Source: Pectobacterium araliae (GTDB taxonomy: Bacteria; Pseudomonadota; Gammaproteobacteria; Enterobacterales; Enterobacteriaceae). Taken from it: DNA of 64,000 nt. Below are positions 12,756 through 24,920 of this stretch, one piece after another (the first letter of the stretch is position 1; each line of letters opens with the position of its first letter). A program made the position numbers and the translations under genes. The stretch is from assembly GCF_037076465.1 (NCBI RefSeq), contig NZ_AP028908.1:1922001-1986000 (forward strand), written 5' to 3'. The notes beneath the pieces are model-generated. The model ran no database searches and had not been told where the DNA came from. It saw only the letters and a program-made list of their open reading frames with translations.

Positions 12756-13865
12756 ATGGTCTGCTATATTGATTTTGAAATGATTGATGACATTGCGCTA
12801 GGAGCCTCAATTCTTGGCACTGGCGGCGGTGGAGATCCGTATTTGGGATCATTAATTGCAAAAAATGCTTTGCGCCACGGGAAGCCCGTAACGTTATGCA
12901 ATTTGGATGGTATAAAGGATAACGATCTTTTTATCCCATGCAGCACGATGGGGGCGCCGACAGTCTCTGTGGAAAAAATCATTTCACCGCAGCAAATCCT
13001 TCTGGCATTTGAAACAATGGAAAATTATCTCGCAGAATCAGCTGCTGGAACTTTTTCTATCGAAGTCGGCGGCATCAACTCACTGATACCGTTAGTCGTT
13101 GCGGCTGCAAAAGGTGTCCCCGTCGTCGATTGTGACGCGATGGGGAGAGCCTTCCCCGAAGCGCAGATGGTGACCTTTTTCCTTGATGGTTTATCTTCGG
13201 CACCCAATACGCTGGCTGATGAGAAAGGTAACTCGGTTATCCTTAATCCAGTTGATGGTGTGTGGTCTGAACGGTTAGCCAGAGCCATTACGGAACAGAT
13301 GGGGGCCGCCTGCGCCATGTGCGATTATCCATTACGCGGTAGTCAACTTAAGCGTAGTGCGATTAAAGGGACGCTCACACTGGCGCAGGATATCGGAAAA
13401 ATGCTACGTCAGGCTCATCAGTCAGGTAGTCACCCAGTACAGTCTCTGCTTACGGTGTTAAATGGTCATCTCGTTGCATCAGGAAAAATTGTTGATGTAG
13501 TGCGGCGCACAACCGGCGGTTTTGCTCGGGGCAAGGTAGTGATTGATGGCATCGGAAGCGACAAAGGTGAATCGTTCACTGTGCTTTTCCAGAATGAGCT
13601 ATTGCTAGCGTATCGTTCATCACAAACGACCAATCCTACACAGGATAATCTGCTGGCGGTGGTTCCTGACTTAATTTCTATAGTAGACAGCGAAACCGGA
13701 CGCCCGATTATTACGGAGCATTTACGGTATGGGCAGCGAGTCGATGTTATTGCCTATCCGTGCAATGAAAAATGGCGAACGCCGAAAGGGATTGATGTTG
13801 CGGGTCCAGAGTATTTCGGTTATCCGGTGCAGTATGTACCGATAGAACAGCTTGTAAATCGCTGA
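12756..13865 (+). CDS. DUF917 family protein (S-methyl-thiohydantoin desulfurase-like fold)
   Basis: 369-aa cytoplasmic protein of the DUF917 family, typically encoded beside HyuA-type proteins. The N-terminus has the family's glycine-rich ILGTGGGGDPYLG segment, with EVGGINSLIPL, DCDAMGRAFPEAQM and RRTTGGFARGKVVI further on. To my knowledge one family branch desulfurises S-methyl-thiohydantoins; most members are uncharacterised. There is only a weak GGAT ribosome-binding site, so translation is probably coupled to the permease 26 bp upstream. The exact reaction here is unknown. Confidence 0.85.
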   Translation: MVCYIDFEMIDDIALGASILGTGGGGDPYLGSLIAKNALRHGKPVTLCNLDGIKDNDLFIPCSTMGAPTVSVEKIISPQQILLAFETMENYLAESAAGTFSIEVGGINSLIPLVVAAAKGVPVVDCDAMGRAFPEAQMVTFFLDGLSSAPNTLADEKGNSVILNPVDGVWSERLARAITEQMGAACAMCDYPLRGSQLKRSAIKGTLTLAQDIGKMLRQAHQSGSHPVQSLLTVLNGHLVASGKIVDVVRRTTGGFARGKVVIDGIGSDKGESFTVLFQNELLLAYRSSQTTNPTQDNLLAVVPDLISIVDSETGRPIITEHLRYGQRVDVIAYPCNEKWRTPKGIDVAGPEYFGYPVQYVPIEQLVNR

Positions 13866-13877
13866 GGCTTTTCCCCG

Positions 13878-15446
13878 ATGTTACATAAACATGATTACCG
13901 ACTCGGGATTGATGTCGGCGGCACAAACACGGATGCGGCAATTTTAGATGCTGACCTGCGCTGTATTGCGACGGCCAAATGTCCTACCAGCATGGACATC
14001 TACAGCGGTATCGAACGGGCGATTGCTGAGGTATTGGCGCAGTCTGGCATCGCGCCGCAGCATATTCATTATGCAATGTTAGGCACAACACAATGTACTA
14101 ATGCGATTGTCGAGCGGAAAGGGCTGGATCGCGTCGGATTATTACGCCTGAGTTTGCCAAGCAGCGATAGCGTCCCACCGCTGTTTGGCTGGGATGACGA
14201 ATGGCAAAAGACGTTAGGCGAGCATTTCTATCAACTTCACGGTGGCTATGAATTCGATGGCCGAGAGATTCATCCTGTATTATTGGATGAAGTGCGAGCG
14301 GTCTGTGACAAGATGCGTGGCTATGTGGATAGCGTGGCTATCTGCGGCGTATTTTCCCCAGTAAATAGTGCGCAGGAATTGCAGGTTGCTCGGTGGGTGA
14401 ATGCGGCATTGCCTGATGTTTCTCTGTCGTTATCTCATCGGATTGGCAGCACGGGATTGCTGGAAAGAGAAAATGCGACGATCCTGAATGCGGCATTGCA
14501 AAGCACGGCAAATCGTTTTGTTAACGGCTTTACTCAAGCGCTAACCCGTCACGGCATTAACGCTACGCCATTTTTTGGGCAAAACGATGGTACGTTGATG
14601 TCCGAAAGTATCGTGAAGCAATATCCCATTTTGACGATGGCCTGTGGGCCGACGAACTCGATTCGTGGGGCGTGCCACCTTTCGGGATTGGATAATGCAT
14701 TGATTATTGATGTCGGCGGCACGACAACAGATATTGGTGTGTTGGTGAATGGTTTTCCGCGTGAATCGTCAATCGCCGTTGAAGTGGGGGATGTGCGGAC
14801 GAATTTCAGAATGCCAGATATTATTTCTATCGGTATTGGCGGCGGCACCTGCGTGCGGCAGTCTCAGGATAGAACGATCACCATTGGGCCTGACAGTGTT
14901 GGCTATCGTCTTCTTGAACAAGGCGTCAGTTTTGGCGGGAAAACGTTAACGCTTAGCGATATTATGCTGCAACTTCATCGTGAGCGATGGACATCAGCGT
15001 TTTCTCATCCGCTGCCCCAGTTGGATAAAACGCTTTGTCAACAGGCTTATCGTCAGATGATTGATAAAGTGGAAAGTGCTATCGATCGGATTAAATCGTC
15101 GAGTGCGGCTATTCCTGCGGTGCTTGTCGGCGGCGGAAGTATTTTGTTGCCTGAAGTTTTATCTGGCATCAGCCAGGTTGTGCGTCCGCTGAATTTCGAT
15201 GCGGCAAATGCAGTGGGTGTTGCGTTAGGGAAGGTGGGGGCGCAGATCGAGCGCGTTGTGAAAATGCCGGATCATGACCGTGAAAAGATAAAAAACGAAT
15301 TGCAACAGCAAACGATTTGTCTTGCAGAAGAGACGGGAGCTATATCAGGTAGCGTTGAAATCATTGATTATCAGGAAATTCCGTTGGCTTATCTGCCAGG
15401 AAATGCGGTGCAGGTGAAAATCAAAGCGGCAGGGAATCTGGCTTAG
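13878..15446 (+). CDS. Hydantoinase/oxoprolinase (HyuA-type) family protein
   Basis: 522 aa. The N-terminal Hydant_A_N-type domain begins with GIDVGGTNTDAAILD, and the second actin/ASKHA-like nucleotide motif IIDVGGTTTDIGVLVNG lies near residue 277; the later GIGGGTCV is also conserved. Members hydrolyse cyclic amides (hydantoin, 5-oxoproline, N-methylhydantoin), usually with ATP. It is shorter than full HyuA (about 680-700 aa) and no HyuB partner is present, as is typical for the short versions paired with DUF917. It is the last gene of the module, 12 bp after the DUF917 gene. Confidence 0.87.
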   Translation: MLHKHDYRLGIDVGGTNTDAAILDADLRCIATAKCPTSMDIYSGIERAIAEVLAQSGIAPQHIHYAMLGTTQCTNAIVERKGLDRVGLLRLSLPSSDSVPPLFGWDDEWQKTLGEHFYQLHGGYEFDGREIHPVLLDEVRAVCDKMRGYVDSVAICGVFSPVNSAQELQVARWVNAALPDVSLSLSHRIGSTGLLERENATILNAALQSTANRFVNGFTQALTRHGINATPFFGQNDGTLMSESIVKQYPILTMACGPTNSIRGACHLSGLDNALIIDVGGTTTDIGVLVNGFPRESSIAVEVGDVRTNFRMPDIISIGIGGGTCVRQSQDRTITIGPDSVGYRLLEQGVSFGGKTLTLSDIMLQLHRERWTSAFSHPLPQLDKTLCQQAYRQMIDKVESAIDRIKSSSAAIPAVLVGGGSILLPEVLSGISQVVRPLNFDAANAVGVALGKVGAQIERVVKMPDHDREKIKNELQQQTICLAEETGAISGSVEIIDYQEIPLAYLPGNAVQVKIKAAGNLA

Positions 15447-15493
15447 CACACTGTGTAACGATGCGCTGATGTTTATCTCTTGAAATGAAAATA

Positions 15494-15519
15494 GCGCGCC
15501 GTGGGCGCGCCATTTTTTC
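15494..15519 (+). terminator. Terminator between the hydantoinase-like gene and pflA
   Basis: GCGCGCC/GGCGCGC 7-bp stem with a 3-nt loop followed by T6 on the plus strand. The minus-strand side is followed by a shorter T stretch, so it may also end pflA transcripts from the opposite side. Confidence 0.8.
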
Positions 15520-15534
15520 AGAAAGCGTCAAAGA

Positions 15535-16275
15535 TTAGTAGATGACCTTGTGGCCGTAGCTTTCAAGAATCGATTTAACGCGATCCATCGTATCGGCCTT
15601 CGGCGGTTTCACACCGTCTAATTTGTACTCTTCGCCCATTGCGATCCACTTGTGTTTACCAAGCTCGTGATAGGGCAGAAGTTCAATTTTCTCGATGTTT
15701 GTCATATCTTTCGTGAACTCTCCCAATTTGTGCGCGGATGCGTCGTCGTCAGACCAGCCGGGAACCACGACATAACGTATCCAGGTTCGCTGGTTACGCT
15801 TTGCCAGATAACGAGCGAAGTCCAGAGTGCGATGATTCGATACGCCAACTAAATTTTGGTGTATGTCATCGTTCATTTGCTTCAGATCGAGCATCACTAA
15901 ATCGCTGACGTCCAATAGCTTGTCAATGACGGGATCGTAACGGCGCACAAATCCATTGGTGTCCAGACAGGTATTGATACCTTCTGCTTTACAGGCGCGG
16001 AACCAGTCACGTACAAACTCGGCTTGCAGTATGGCCTCACCGCCCGATGCCGTTACGCCGCCACCGGATGCATTCATAAAGTGGCGATAGGTCACGACTT
16101 CTTTCATGAGTTCTTCAACCGTCACTTCCTTACCGCCGTGTGTATCCCAGGTATCACGGTTATGGCAATACAGACAGCGCATTAGGCAGCCCTGGAAGAA
16201 GATGATGAAACGGATGCCTGGGCCATCGACGGTACCGCAGGATTCAAAGGAGTGGATGCGACCGATTACTGACAT
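15535..16275 (-). CDS. pflA: Pyruvate formate-lyase 1 activating enzyme
   Basis: Radical SAM enzyme that installs the glycyl radical on PflB under anaerobic conditions. The start at 16275 ([20 protein letters not shown]) gives 246 aa, the E. coli length; the ORF can be read further upstream but without conservation. The [4Fe-4S] motif [12 protein letters not shown] (CxxxCxxC) is at about residues 30-37. It lies downstream of pflB with 287 bp between, as in E. coli, where pflA also has its own promoter. Confidence 0.97.
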   Translation of the reverse strand: MSVIGRIHSFESCGTVDGPGIRFIIFFQGCLMRCLYCHNRDTWDTHGGKEVTVEELMKEVVTYRHFMNASGGGVTASGGEAILQAEFVRDWFRACKAEGINTCLDTNGFVRRYDPVIDKLLDVSDLVMLDLKQMNDDIHQNLVGVSNHRTLDFARYLAKRNQRTWIRYVVVPGWSDDDASAHKLGEFTKDMTNIEKIELLPYHELGKHKWIAMGEEYKLDGVKPPKADTMDRVKSILESYGHKVIY

Positions 16276-16452
16276 TGCGAGGTTTTCTCCAAATTTGACC
16301 GGACAATAGCGGCCTTTATGAGCGCAGTCATGAGAAAGCGGGTATCGATCTGGCAGACGTTTCTGACAGAAGGACACCGTGTGACAGATGCTGCGTCGAA
16401 TCTGTTTTGCAGGCCATCCACATTGAGCCAGCGTAGCTGGCTGGCAAAACAG

Positions 16453-16494
16453 GCTAACAATCTGAACAATAAAGCTAACAATCTGAACAATAAA
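16453..16494. repeat. Perfect 21-bp tandem direct repeat
   Basis: Two adjoining identical 21-bp units (16453-16473 and 16474-16494) starting GCTAACAATCTG, in the pflB-pflA gap between the pflB terminator and the pflA promoter area. It looks like a recent slippage duplication with no gene inside. Confidence 0.8.
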
Positions 16495-16503
16495 TAAGGG
16501 TAA

Positions 16504-16533
16504 GAAAAAGGCCCCACTGACGTGGAGCCTTTA
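16504..16533 (-). terminator. pflB terminator
   Basis: Minus-strand stem AAGGCTCCAC/GTGGGGCCTT (one mismatch) with a GTCA loop followed by TTTTTCTTA, about 30 bp after the pflB stop. It separates most focA-pflB transcripts from pflA. Confidence 0.8.
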
Positions 16534-16562
16534 TTTTACGCCTTTTCAGACAGCCATGGAAA

Positions 16563-18845
<2,283 letters not shown>

Positions 18846-18902
18846 TTTACACCTACCTTTGATATGGATTTCTTAAAACCCGACGTTGCGGCCGATAGCA
18901 CC

Positions 18903-19763
18903 TTAGTGGTGCTTGTCTCCACCGCGCAAATAAATTACCCAATATGTCAAACCGACCATTACGCCGCCGCCGATGATATTCCCTAGGGTGACGGGAATCA
19001 GGTTATCGGTAATGAAATGGCTAACGGTTAAATGTTCAAACTGAGACGGTACCATGCCAATGGCATTCCAGAATTCCGGGGTCGCAAAATTTTTGATAAC
19101 GATGCCCATAGGAATCATGAACATGTTGGCGATGCTGTGCTCAAAGCCGCTGGCAACGAACATCGCGACAGGCAGAATCATGGCAAACATTTTGTCTGTA
19201 AGCGTACGACCAGAGTAGCTCATCCATACGGCCAGACAAACCATCAGATTAGCTAAGATACCCAAGCACAATGCTTCAACAAATGTATGCTCAAGCTTGT
19301 GCTCAGCCGTTTGCAGAACGTTCAGACCCCATGCACCGTTTGCGACCATATGCTCTCCTGAGAACCAAATAAGTCCAACGAAGAAAAGCGCGCCAATCAG
19401 GTTGCCGACATAAACATTAGCCCAGTTACAGGCTAGTTGCTTCCAGGTAATACGTCCACTGGCTTTAGCAATCACGATGAGAACAGTTGAGGTAAACAAG
19501 TCTGCGCCGCAGACGACAACCAGCATGAGACCAAGGGAGAAACAAATGCCCCCGATCAATTTCGCGATGCCGAAAGGAATCGTCGCTGTCCCTGTGGTAG
19601 CCGTAATATAAAAGACGAAGGCGATCGAAATAAATACACCCGCAGTGATCGCTAAATAAAACGTCGTGCACGGTTGTTTGGTAGCTTTATAGACTCCGGC
19701 GTCTTCAGCAACTTTTGCCATAGCGGCCGGTAGTAATAGAGTGAAGGGGTTGTCAGCTTTCAC
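18903..19763 (-). CDS. focA: Formate channel FocA
   Basis: Pentameric inner-membrane formate/nitrite-family channel that exports (and re-imports) formate made by PflB. It is 286 aa with six hydrophobic helices; the GTG start at 19763 gives MKADNPFTLLLPAAMAKVAE, as in E. coli, which also uses GTG. The conserved GADLFTSTVLIV and SGFEHSIANMFMIP segments line the pore. It heads the focA-pflB operon, preceded by an FNR-type promoter. Confidence 0.97.
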   Translation of the reverse strand: MKADNPFTLLLPAAMAKVAEDAGVYKATKQPCTTFYLAITAGVFISIAFVFYITATTGTATIPFGIAKLIGGICFSLGLMLVVVCGADLFTSTVLIVIAKASGRITWKQLACNWANVYVGNLIGALFFVGLIWFSGEHMVANGAWGLNVLQTAEHKLEHTFVEALCLGILANLMVCLAVWMSYSGRTLTDKMFAMILPVAMFVASGFEHSIANMFMIPMGIVIKNFATPEFWNAIGMVPSQFEHLTVSHFITDNLIPVTLGNIIGGGVMVGLTYWVIYLRGGDKHH

Positions 19764-19796
19764 ACTAACTCTCTCTTAAAATTTATCAGCGTTGAG

Positions 19797-19838
19797 ATAC
19801 TAACAAAGCAGTATACGGCAAAATTTGACGTGGATCAT
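19797..19838 (-). promoter_or_regulatory. FNR-dependent (class II) promoter of focA-pflB
   Basis: On the minus strand, an FNR-like box (plus-strand reading TTGAC-GTGG-ATCAT, 19825-19838; 8 of 10 conserved bases) is centred 41.5 bp upstream of the start predicted from a -10 TAGTAT at 19797-19802. This is the class II FNR geometry known for the main anaerobic promoter of E. coli focA. The predicted transcription start is near 19790, about 27 bp before the GTG. Confidence 0.65.
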
Positions 19839-20105
19839 ATTGCAAGAAATTAACGGGGTGATGGGGAGGGTGGGATACTGTGATTTAATGGGTAATATAT
19901 TGAATATTATGGTAAAAAAATATTTTAATTTTTACAAAAAGAGTTGAATGATAGACGTTAAACCTACCGATTTAGCGTTAATGAAAATCATGTTTTGTAG
20001 AATTTCAGTACCGCCTTGTCGAGGTAATTTAATTAAAAATTCACCATTCAATAACAATATTCTGATTATGCATCACGAATAATAAAATATTGTCCTTCAG
20101 ACAAC
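19839..20105. other. AT-rich intergenic region, focA-ycaO
   Basis: About 270 bp with no gene, very AT-rich. In E. coli the equivalent region carries extra focA-pfl promoters and ArcA/IHF sites; I see AT tracts compatible with IHF or ArcA binding but no site I would name. Confidence 0.4.
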
Positions 20106-20134
20106 AAAATAGCCCTTTTAAATGAAGGGCTATT
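20106..20134 (-). terminator. ycaO terminator
   Basis: Minus-strand stem AATAGCCCTT/AAGGGCTATT with a 7-nt loop and a T-run, 28 bp downstream of the ycaO stop. Confidence 0.85.
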
Positions 20135-20161
20135 GGGGTTATTTACAACAGAGCGTAGACA

Positions 20162-21925
20162 TTATTTTGACTGCCAATAACGGCGTTTCGCCTGTTGCAG
20201 CTTTTCATAGGCCGCCAGCAGTGACTGATGCGCAGGTAAAGAGGCAAAGGTATCGTCTACGGCAAACAGGCCGTAGAAGCACGCTTCGCCAGCAACGGCG
20301 GCACTGGCGACATCAACCGTCTCACTACCGTACATTTTGGTAAAGGCATCGTAGTATTCAGCGGGATTGCGTTCAGGATCGAGCGCCAACAGCAGCAGGG
20401 TTTGCAGGCAACGATAGTAATTGCTGCGTTGTGTGCTGAAGACTGAATCGTTGAAATCCTGCGTCCATTCTGTCCAAGTCAGCGCCTGATCCAGGTCGCC
20501 GCCGGCCAGCGCCAACATGGCTTTCAATTCGCCAACGCGCAGAGTGAACCAGCCATTATCTTTGCCGGTGGCAATACCAAGCAACTCGCGTACGCGGGTG
20601 AAGTCATCCAGCCCTTCGTCATCCAACTGTTGTAACAATGTCAGATACGCTTCTTGTTCCCATTTGCTGTCAGGCAGAGCCAACAGCGTGTCACGCAGAT
20701 GAGCACCCATGCTGTTATTGGCCAACAGCAGATCGTCAGCAGGATAGATGTCCGACATTCCTGGTACGATGATACGGCAGGCATAAACAGCCAGATGCTC
20801 ATAGTCAGCAATGTAGACCTCTTTATCTTCCTGCTTGAAGATCGCCATCAGCGTGGCGAATTCTTCTTCTGTTGACCCTTTAAAGCTCCAGTCAGCAAAT
20901 TCATAATCTGCCTCTTTTTTGAACATATCCCAGGAGATCAGGCCGCTGGAATCGATAAAGTGGGTTTCCAGATTAGCGTGCTCGGCCACTTCTTCATCAT
21001 CAAACGTCGGCGGAGTGAAGACATCCAGATCTTTCAGGCCGCGGCCTTGCAGCAGTTCGGTGACGGTACGCTCCAGCGCTACGCCGAAGTCAGGGTGGGC
21101 GCCGAAGGAGGCAAAGCAGGTGCCGTTGGCGGGATTAAACAGCACCACGCAGATGACCGGATATTTTCCGCCCAGTGAGGCATCGTAAGAGAAAATCGGG
21201 AAACCTTCTTTTTCCAACGTTGCAATAGCTTTGACCACGCCTGGGTAGCGGTTCAACACCTCTTGCGGGATTTCCGGCAGGCTGATGGATTCGGCAATGA
21301 TGCGGTTTTTGATACTGCGCTCGAATACTTCAGACAGCCCCTGAACACGGGCTTCGTTGGCTGTGTTACCCGCGGACATCCCGTTAGAAACGTACAGGTT
21401 ACCGATGATATTCATCGGAATATAGACGGTTTGCTGATCGGACTGACGGGTAAATGGCAGCGCGCAAATACCTCTGTCGGCATTGCCGGATTGCAGATCG
21501 ATCAGATCGCTAGCACTCAGTTCCTGTTCAGGATCGTAAAACAGGTGTAGGCGAGCATCCAAAATCCCTTCCGGCAGAGTATCGTCTTCCGGGATCGGGA
21601 ACCATTTTTCATTCGGATAGTGAACGAAATCACCGCTAGCGATAGTTTTGCCGAGGTAGAAATCAGCAAAAAAATAGTTGGTGGACAGGCGCTCGAAATA
21701 CTCGCCTAACGCAGAAGCCAGAGCCGCTTTCTTACTGGCGCCTTTGCCGTTAGTGAAGCAAAGTGGGCAATCACGGTCTCGAATATGGACAGACCAGACG
21801 TTTGGCACCGGGTTCAGCCATGACGCTTCTTCGATGTTAAACCCCAGGTCCTGGAGCTGCTGTTGAAAACGGGCGATGGAATCTTCCAGGGCGGCGTCTT
21901 TGCCTGGGATAAACGTTTGAGTCAT
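20162..21925 (-). CDS. ycaO: YcaO-domain protein (RimO-associated methylthiolation factor)
   Basis: Founding member of the YcaO family of ATP-dependent cyclodehydratase-like enzymes; in E. coli it is linked to RimO-dependent beta-methylthiolation of ribosomal protein S12. The start at 21925 (MTQTFIPGKDAALEDSIARF) gives 587 aa (E. coli 586); an upstream ATG at 21961 is unconserved. The N-terminal YcaO domain covers about residues 55-400, with ATP-binding segments KKAALASALGEYFERLS and ARVQGLSEVFER, and the C-terminal part is helical TPR-like. It is adjacent to focA, as in E. coli. Confidence 0.95.
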   Translation of the reverse strand: MTQTFIPGKDAALEDSIARFQQQLQDLGFNIEEASWLNPVPNVWSVHIRDRDCPLCFTNGKGASKKAALASALGEYFERLSTNYFFADFYLGKTIASGDFVHYPNEKWFPIPEDDTLPEGILDARLHLFYDPEQELSASDLIDLQSGNADRGICALPFTRQSDQQTVYIPMNIIGNLYVSNGMSAGNTANEARVQGLSEVFERSIKNRIIAESISLPEIPQEVLNRYPGVVKAIATLEKEGFPIFSYDASLGGKYPVICVVLFNPANGTCFASFGAHPDFGVALERTVTELLQGRGLKDLDVFTPPTFDDEEVAEHANLETHFIDSSGLISWDMFKKEADYEFADWSFKGSTEEEFATLMAIFKQEDKEVYIADYEHLAVYACRIIVPGMSDIYPADDLLLANNSMGAHLRDTLLALPDSKWEQEAYLTLLQQLDDEGLDDFTRVRELLGIATGKDNGWFTLRVGELKAMLALAGGDLDQALTWTEWTQDFNDSVFSTQRSNYYRCLQTLLLLALDPERNPAEYYDAFTKMYGSETVDVASAAVAGEACFYGLFAVDDTFASLPAHQSLLAAYEKLQQAKRRYWQSK

Positions 21926-22172
21926 GGTGTTCACTCTTATCGAGATTAGCGGAAGCGGCATGATACGGATTTTTCTGTCTGGACTCTATGTATTCATAAC
22001 AGATCGGCAACAGTGAAAAAGCACAGACTGCGTAACGTGCCGTTTTGCATAATGAAAGCGCAATAAGCGTTGCAGCCGTGATGGACGAGTGATAAAACCG
22101 ATAGTAGGGTAAAAGTAGTGTGGTTATGGCGGTCGTTCCGTTATAACTACAATCGTGTAACAGCGGTGTTTT

Positions 22173-22178
22173 TATAAT
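22173..22178 (+). promoter_or_regulatory. Probable -10 element of serC-aroA
   Basis: A perfect TATAAT 76 bp before the serC start, within the 329-bp ycaO-serC divergent gap. The -35 position has only a poor match, suggesting an activated promoter; Lrp and CRP control serC in E. coli. The rest of the gap holds no gene. Confidence 0.4.
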
Positions 22179-22254
22179 CGGCAGGTTTATAAAAATGACA
22201 TTTGTAACAACGGTGATAAAAACAGTCGCTATTTTTCAGGTGTGGTGAGGGGAA

Positions 22255-23340
22255 ATGACTCAGATTTTTAATTTTAGCGCCGGTCCAGCAATGCTGCCGG
22301 TTGAAGTACTGCGTCGTGCTGAACAGGAATTATGTAATTGGAATGGCTTGGGTACATCGGTCATGGAAATCAGCCACCGTAGTAAAGAGTTTATGCAGGT
22401 TGCTGCTGAATCCGAACAAGATCTGCGTGACTTGCTGAAAATCCCCTCCAACTACAAAGTGCTCTTTTGCCACGGCGGTGCGCGTGCGCAATTTGCGGCA
22501 GTGCCGTTAAATCTGTTGGGTGAGCGTTCAACGGCGGACTACATCGACGGTGGATATTGGGCGCACAGCGCCATCAATGAAGCAGAAAAATACTGCACAC
22601 CTAACGTGATTGATGTGAAAACGCGCGTAGGCGGCCTGCGTGGTGTTAAGCCGATGCGTGAATGGCAATTGTCTGATGATGCGGCATTTGTACATTACTG
22701 CCCGAATGAAACCATTGACGGCATTGCTATTGAAGAAGAACCGGATTTTGGCGACAAAATTGTGGTCGCCGACTATTCTTCCAGCATCCTGTCTCGCCGT
22801 ATTGACGTCAGCCGTTATGGCGTGATCTACGCGGGTGCGCAGAAAAATATCGGCCCTGCAGGTCTGACGCTGGTTATCGTGCGTGAAGATTTGCTGGGCA
22901 AAGCACGCCGTGAGCTGCCATCGATTCTGGATTACCAAATTCTGGCAGACAATGATTCTATGTTTAACACACCGCCGACCTTCGCTTGGTATCTGTCCGG
23001 TATGGTCTTCAAATGGCTGAAAGAGCATGGTGGTTTGGTTGAAATGGAAAAACGTAACCAAGATAAAGCCGACCTGCTGTATAGCGCGATTGACGGTAGC
23101 GACTTCTATCGTAATGACGTCGCGGTGGCGAACCGCTCTCGTATGAACGTGCCATTCTTGCTGGCGGATTCGGCGCTGGATAAAGTCTTCTTGGAAGAAT
23201 CAGTTGCTGCAGGTCTGCACGCACTGAAAGGTCATCGCGTAGTGGGCGGCATGCGTGCTTCCATCTACAATGCGATGCCGTTGGAAGGCGTGAAAGCGCT
23301 GACGGAATTTATGGCCGACTTTGCACGTCGCCACGGTTAA
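22255..23340 (+). CDS. serC: Phosphoserine aminotransferase
   Basis: PLP enzyme that makes 3-phosphoserine for serine synthesis and also acts in pyridoxine synthesis. It is 361 aa with GAGGGG just upstream of the ATG. Conserved features include FSAGPAMLP, the phosphate-binding HGGARAQF, and the PLP lysine region [13 protein letters not shown]. It is first in the serC-aroA operon, as in E. coli, with an attenuator-like hairpin in the gap. Confidence 0.97.
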   Translation: MTQIFNFSAGPAMLPVEVLRRAEQELCNWNGLGTSVMEISHRSKEFMQVAAESEQDLRDLLKIPSNYKVLFCHGGARAQFAAVPLNLLGERSTADYIDGGYWAHSAINEAEKYCTPNVIDVKTRVGGLRGVKPMREWQLSDDAAFVHYCPNETIDGIAIEEEPDFGDKIVVADYSSSILSRRIDVSRYGVIYAGAQKNIGPAGLTLVIVREDLLGKARRELPSILDYQILADNDSMFNTPPTFAWYLSGMVFKWLKEHGGLVEMEKRNQDKADLLYSAIDGSDFYRNDVAVANRSRMNVPFLLADSALDKVFLEESVAAGLHALKGHRVVGGMRASIYNAMPLEGVKALTEFMADFARRHG

Positions 23341-23371
23341 TTAAAACCGTCTCCCGATACATTTTGATTAG

Positions 23372-23393
23372 CCCCGGACTTTCCGGGGTTTTT
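23372..23393 (+). terminator. Intraoperonic terminator between serC and aroA
   Basis: CCCCGGA/TCCGGGG 7-bp stem, 3-nt loop, T5 run, midway in the 81-bp serC-aroA gap. The leaky geometry fits reduced aroA expression relative to serC. Confidence 0.75.
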
Positions 23394-23421
23394 ATGTCCA
23401 CGTTGAAAGAATAGGCTTTAC

Positions 23422-24711
23422 ATGCAGGAATCCCTGACTCTACAACCCATCAAACTGATTAACGGCACGCTTAATCTCCCCGGTTCAAAAAGTGTCTCTA
23501 ATCGTGCGTTGTTGCTAGCTGCCTTGTCTGAAGGTAAAACACGACTCACTAATCTGCTAGACAGTGATGATGTTCGCCACATGCTTACTGCGTTAACGGC
23601 GCTGGGCGTTGAATATCATCTGTCATCTGACCGAACCGTCTGTGAGATTACGGGTCTGGGTGGGGCGTTTACGGCATCGCAACCGCTGGAACTGTTTCTA
23701 GGGAATGCAGGTACAGCGATGCGTCCACTGGCAGCCGCGTTGTGCCTGACAGATGGCGATATTGTTCTGACAGGCGAGCCGCGCATGAAAGAGCGCCCGA
23801 TCGGGCATCTGGTCAATGCACTGCGTCAGGGCGGGGCGAAAATTGACTATCTGGAGCAGGAAAACTACCCACCACTTCGTCTACACGGTGGTTTTCAGGG
23901 CGGTGAAATCAGCGTAGATGGCAGCGTATCCAGCCAGTTCTTAACTGCGTTGTTGATGACTGCGCCTCTGGCCACGCGGGATACGCAAATTAGCATTCAG
24001 GGCGATCTGGTTTCTAAACCATATATCGATATCACGCTGTATATGATGAAGGCGTTTGGTATTGAGGTACGTAACGAGAATTACCAGCGCTTCTTTGTCA
24101 CAGGTCGCCAGCAGTACCGCTCACCGGGTGATTATCTGGTTGAAGGCGATGCATCGTCGGCTTCTTACTTTCTGGCAGCGGCGGCGATTAAAGGCGGTGT
24201 TGTTCGCGTGACTGGCGTAGGCCGTAATAGCGTACAGGGTGATATTCGCTTTGCTGACGTCCTGGAAAAAATGGGCGCGACCGTGCGTTGGGGTGAGGAT
24301 TATATCGAATGTGAACGCGGCGAGCTGCGCGCGATCGATATGGATATGAACCACATCCCTGATGCGGCAATGACTATCGCGACGGCGGCACTTTTTGCCC
24401 AGGGTGGGACTACCACGTTGCGTAACATTTATAACTGGCGCGTGAAAGAAACTGATCGTCTGGCAGCTATGGCGATTGAGTTGCGTAAAGTGGGGGCGGA
24501 AGTTGAAGAGGGCAACGACTATATTCGTATTACGCCGCCCGCGACGCTGAAAGCGGCAGAGATCGGTACCTACAACGATCATCGTATGGCGATGTGTTTC
24601 TCACTGGTGGCGCTGTCGGATACGCCAGTCACCATCCTCGACCCAAAATGTACAGCGAAAACTTTCCCTGACTACTTCGAGCAACTGGCGCGTCTCAGCG
24701 AGCTGGCTTAA
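23422..24711 (+). CDS. aroA: 3-phosphoshikimate 1-carboxyvinyltransferase (EPSP synthase)
   Basis: Sixth step of the shikimate pathway: shikimate-3-phosphate plus PEP gives EPSP. It is 429 aa (E. coli 427). Family signatures include [17 protein letters not shown] near residue 20, [13 protein letters not shown] near 90 (the PEP/glyphosate loop, class I type) and RVKETDRL near 340. It is the second gene of the serC operon and ends at its own terminator. Confidence 0.97.
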   Translation: MQESLTLQPIKLINGTLNLPGSKSVSNRALLLAALSEGKTRLTNLLDSDDVRHMLTALTALGVEYHLSSDRTVCEITGLGGAFTASQPLELFLGNAGTAMRPLAAALCLTDGDIVLTGEPRMKERPIGHLVNALRQGGAKIDYLEQENYPPLRLHGGFQGGEISVDGSVSSQFLTALLMTAPLATRDTQISIQGDLVSKPYIDITLYMMKAFGIEVRNENYQRFFVTGRQQYRSPGDYLVEGDASSASYFLAAAAIKGGVVRVTGVGRNSVQGDIRFADVLEKMGATVRWGEDYIECERGELRAIDMDMNHIPDAAMTIATAALFAQGGTTTLRNIYNWRVKETDRLAAMAIELRKVGAEVEEGNDYIRITPPATLKAAEIGTYNDHRMAMCFSLVALSDTPVTILDPKCTAKTFPDYFEQLARLSELA

Positions 24712-24722
24712 TCTTTTTCTAC

Positions 24723-24744
24723 GGCACGGTTTCCGTGCCTTTTC
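24723..24744 (+). terminator. aroA terminator
   Basis: GGCACGG/CCGTGCC stem with a TTT loop and T-rich tail, 12 bp after the aroA stop. ycaL, which lies between aroA and cmk in E. coli, is absent here. Confidence 0.8.
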
Positions 24745-24853
24745 TCCCGTTCTATGCGCTATTTTTTCTTTTGAACTTGCGGACTACGTTCAGATAATGT
24801 CTTATTTTTCCCGTCATTCCGGCATTAGGGTAACCTTTCTCTGTATTGATGCG

Positions 24854-24859
24854 TATAAT
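24854..24859 (+). promoter_or_regulatory. Probable -10 element of cmk
   Basis: A perfect TATAAT 62 bp before the cmk start codon with a poor -35. It is located after the aroA terminator, so cmk-rpsA probably has its own promoter here. Confidence 0.4.
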
Positions 24860-24920
24860 GAGGCTCCGTGACGCCATAAAACGGCGTAAGCGGAACTTCC
24901 CAGTATTAAAGGAGAGCGAA

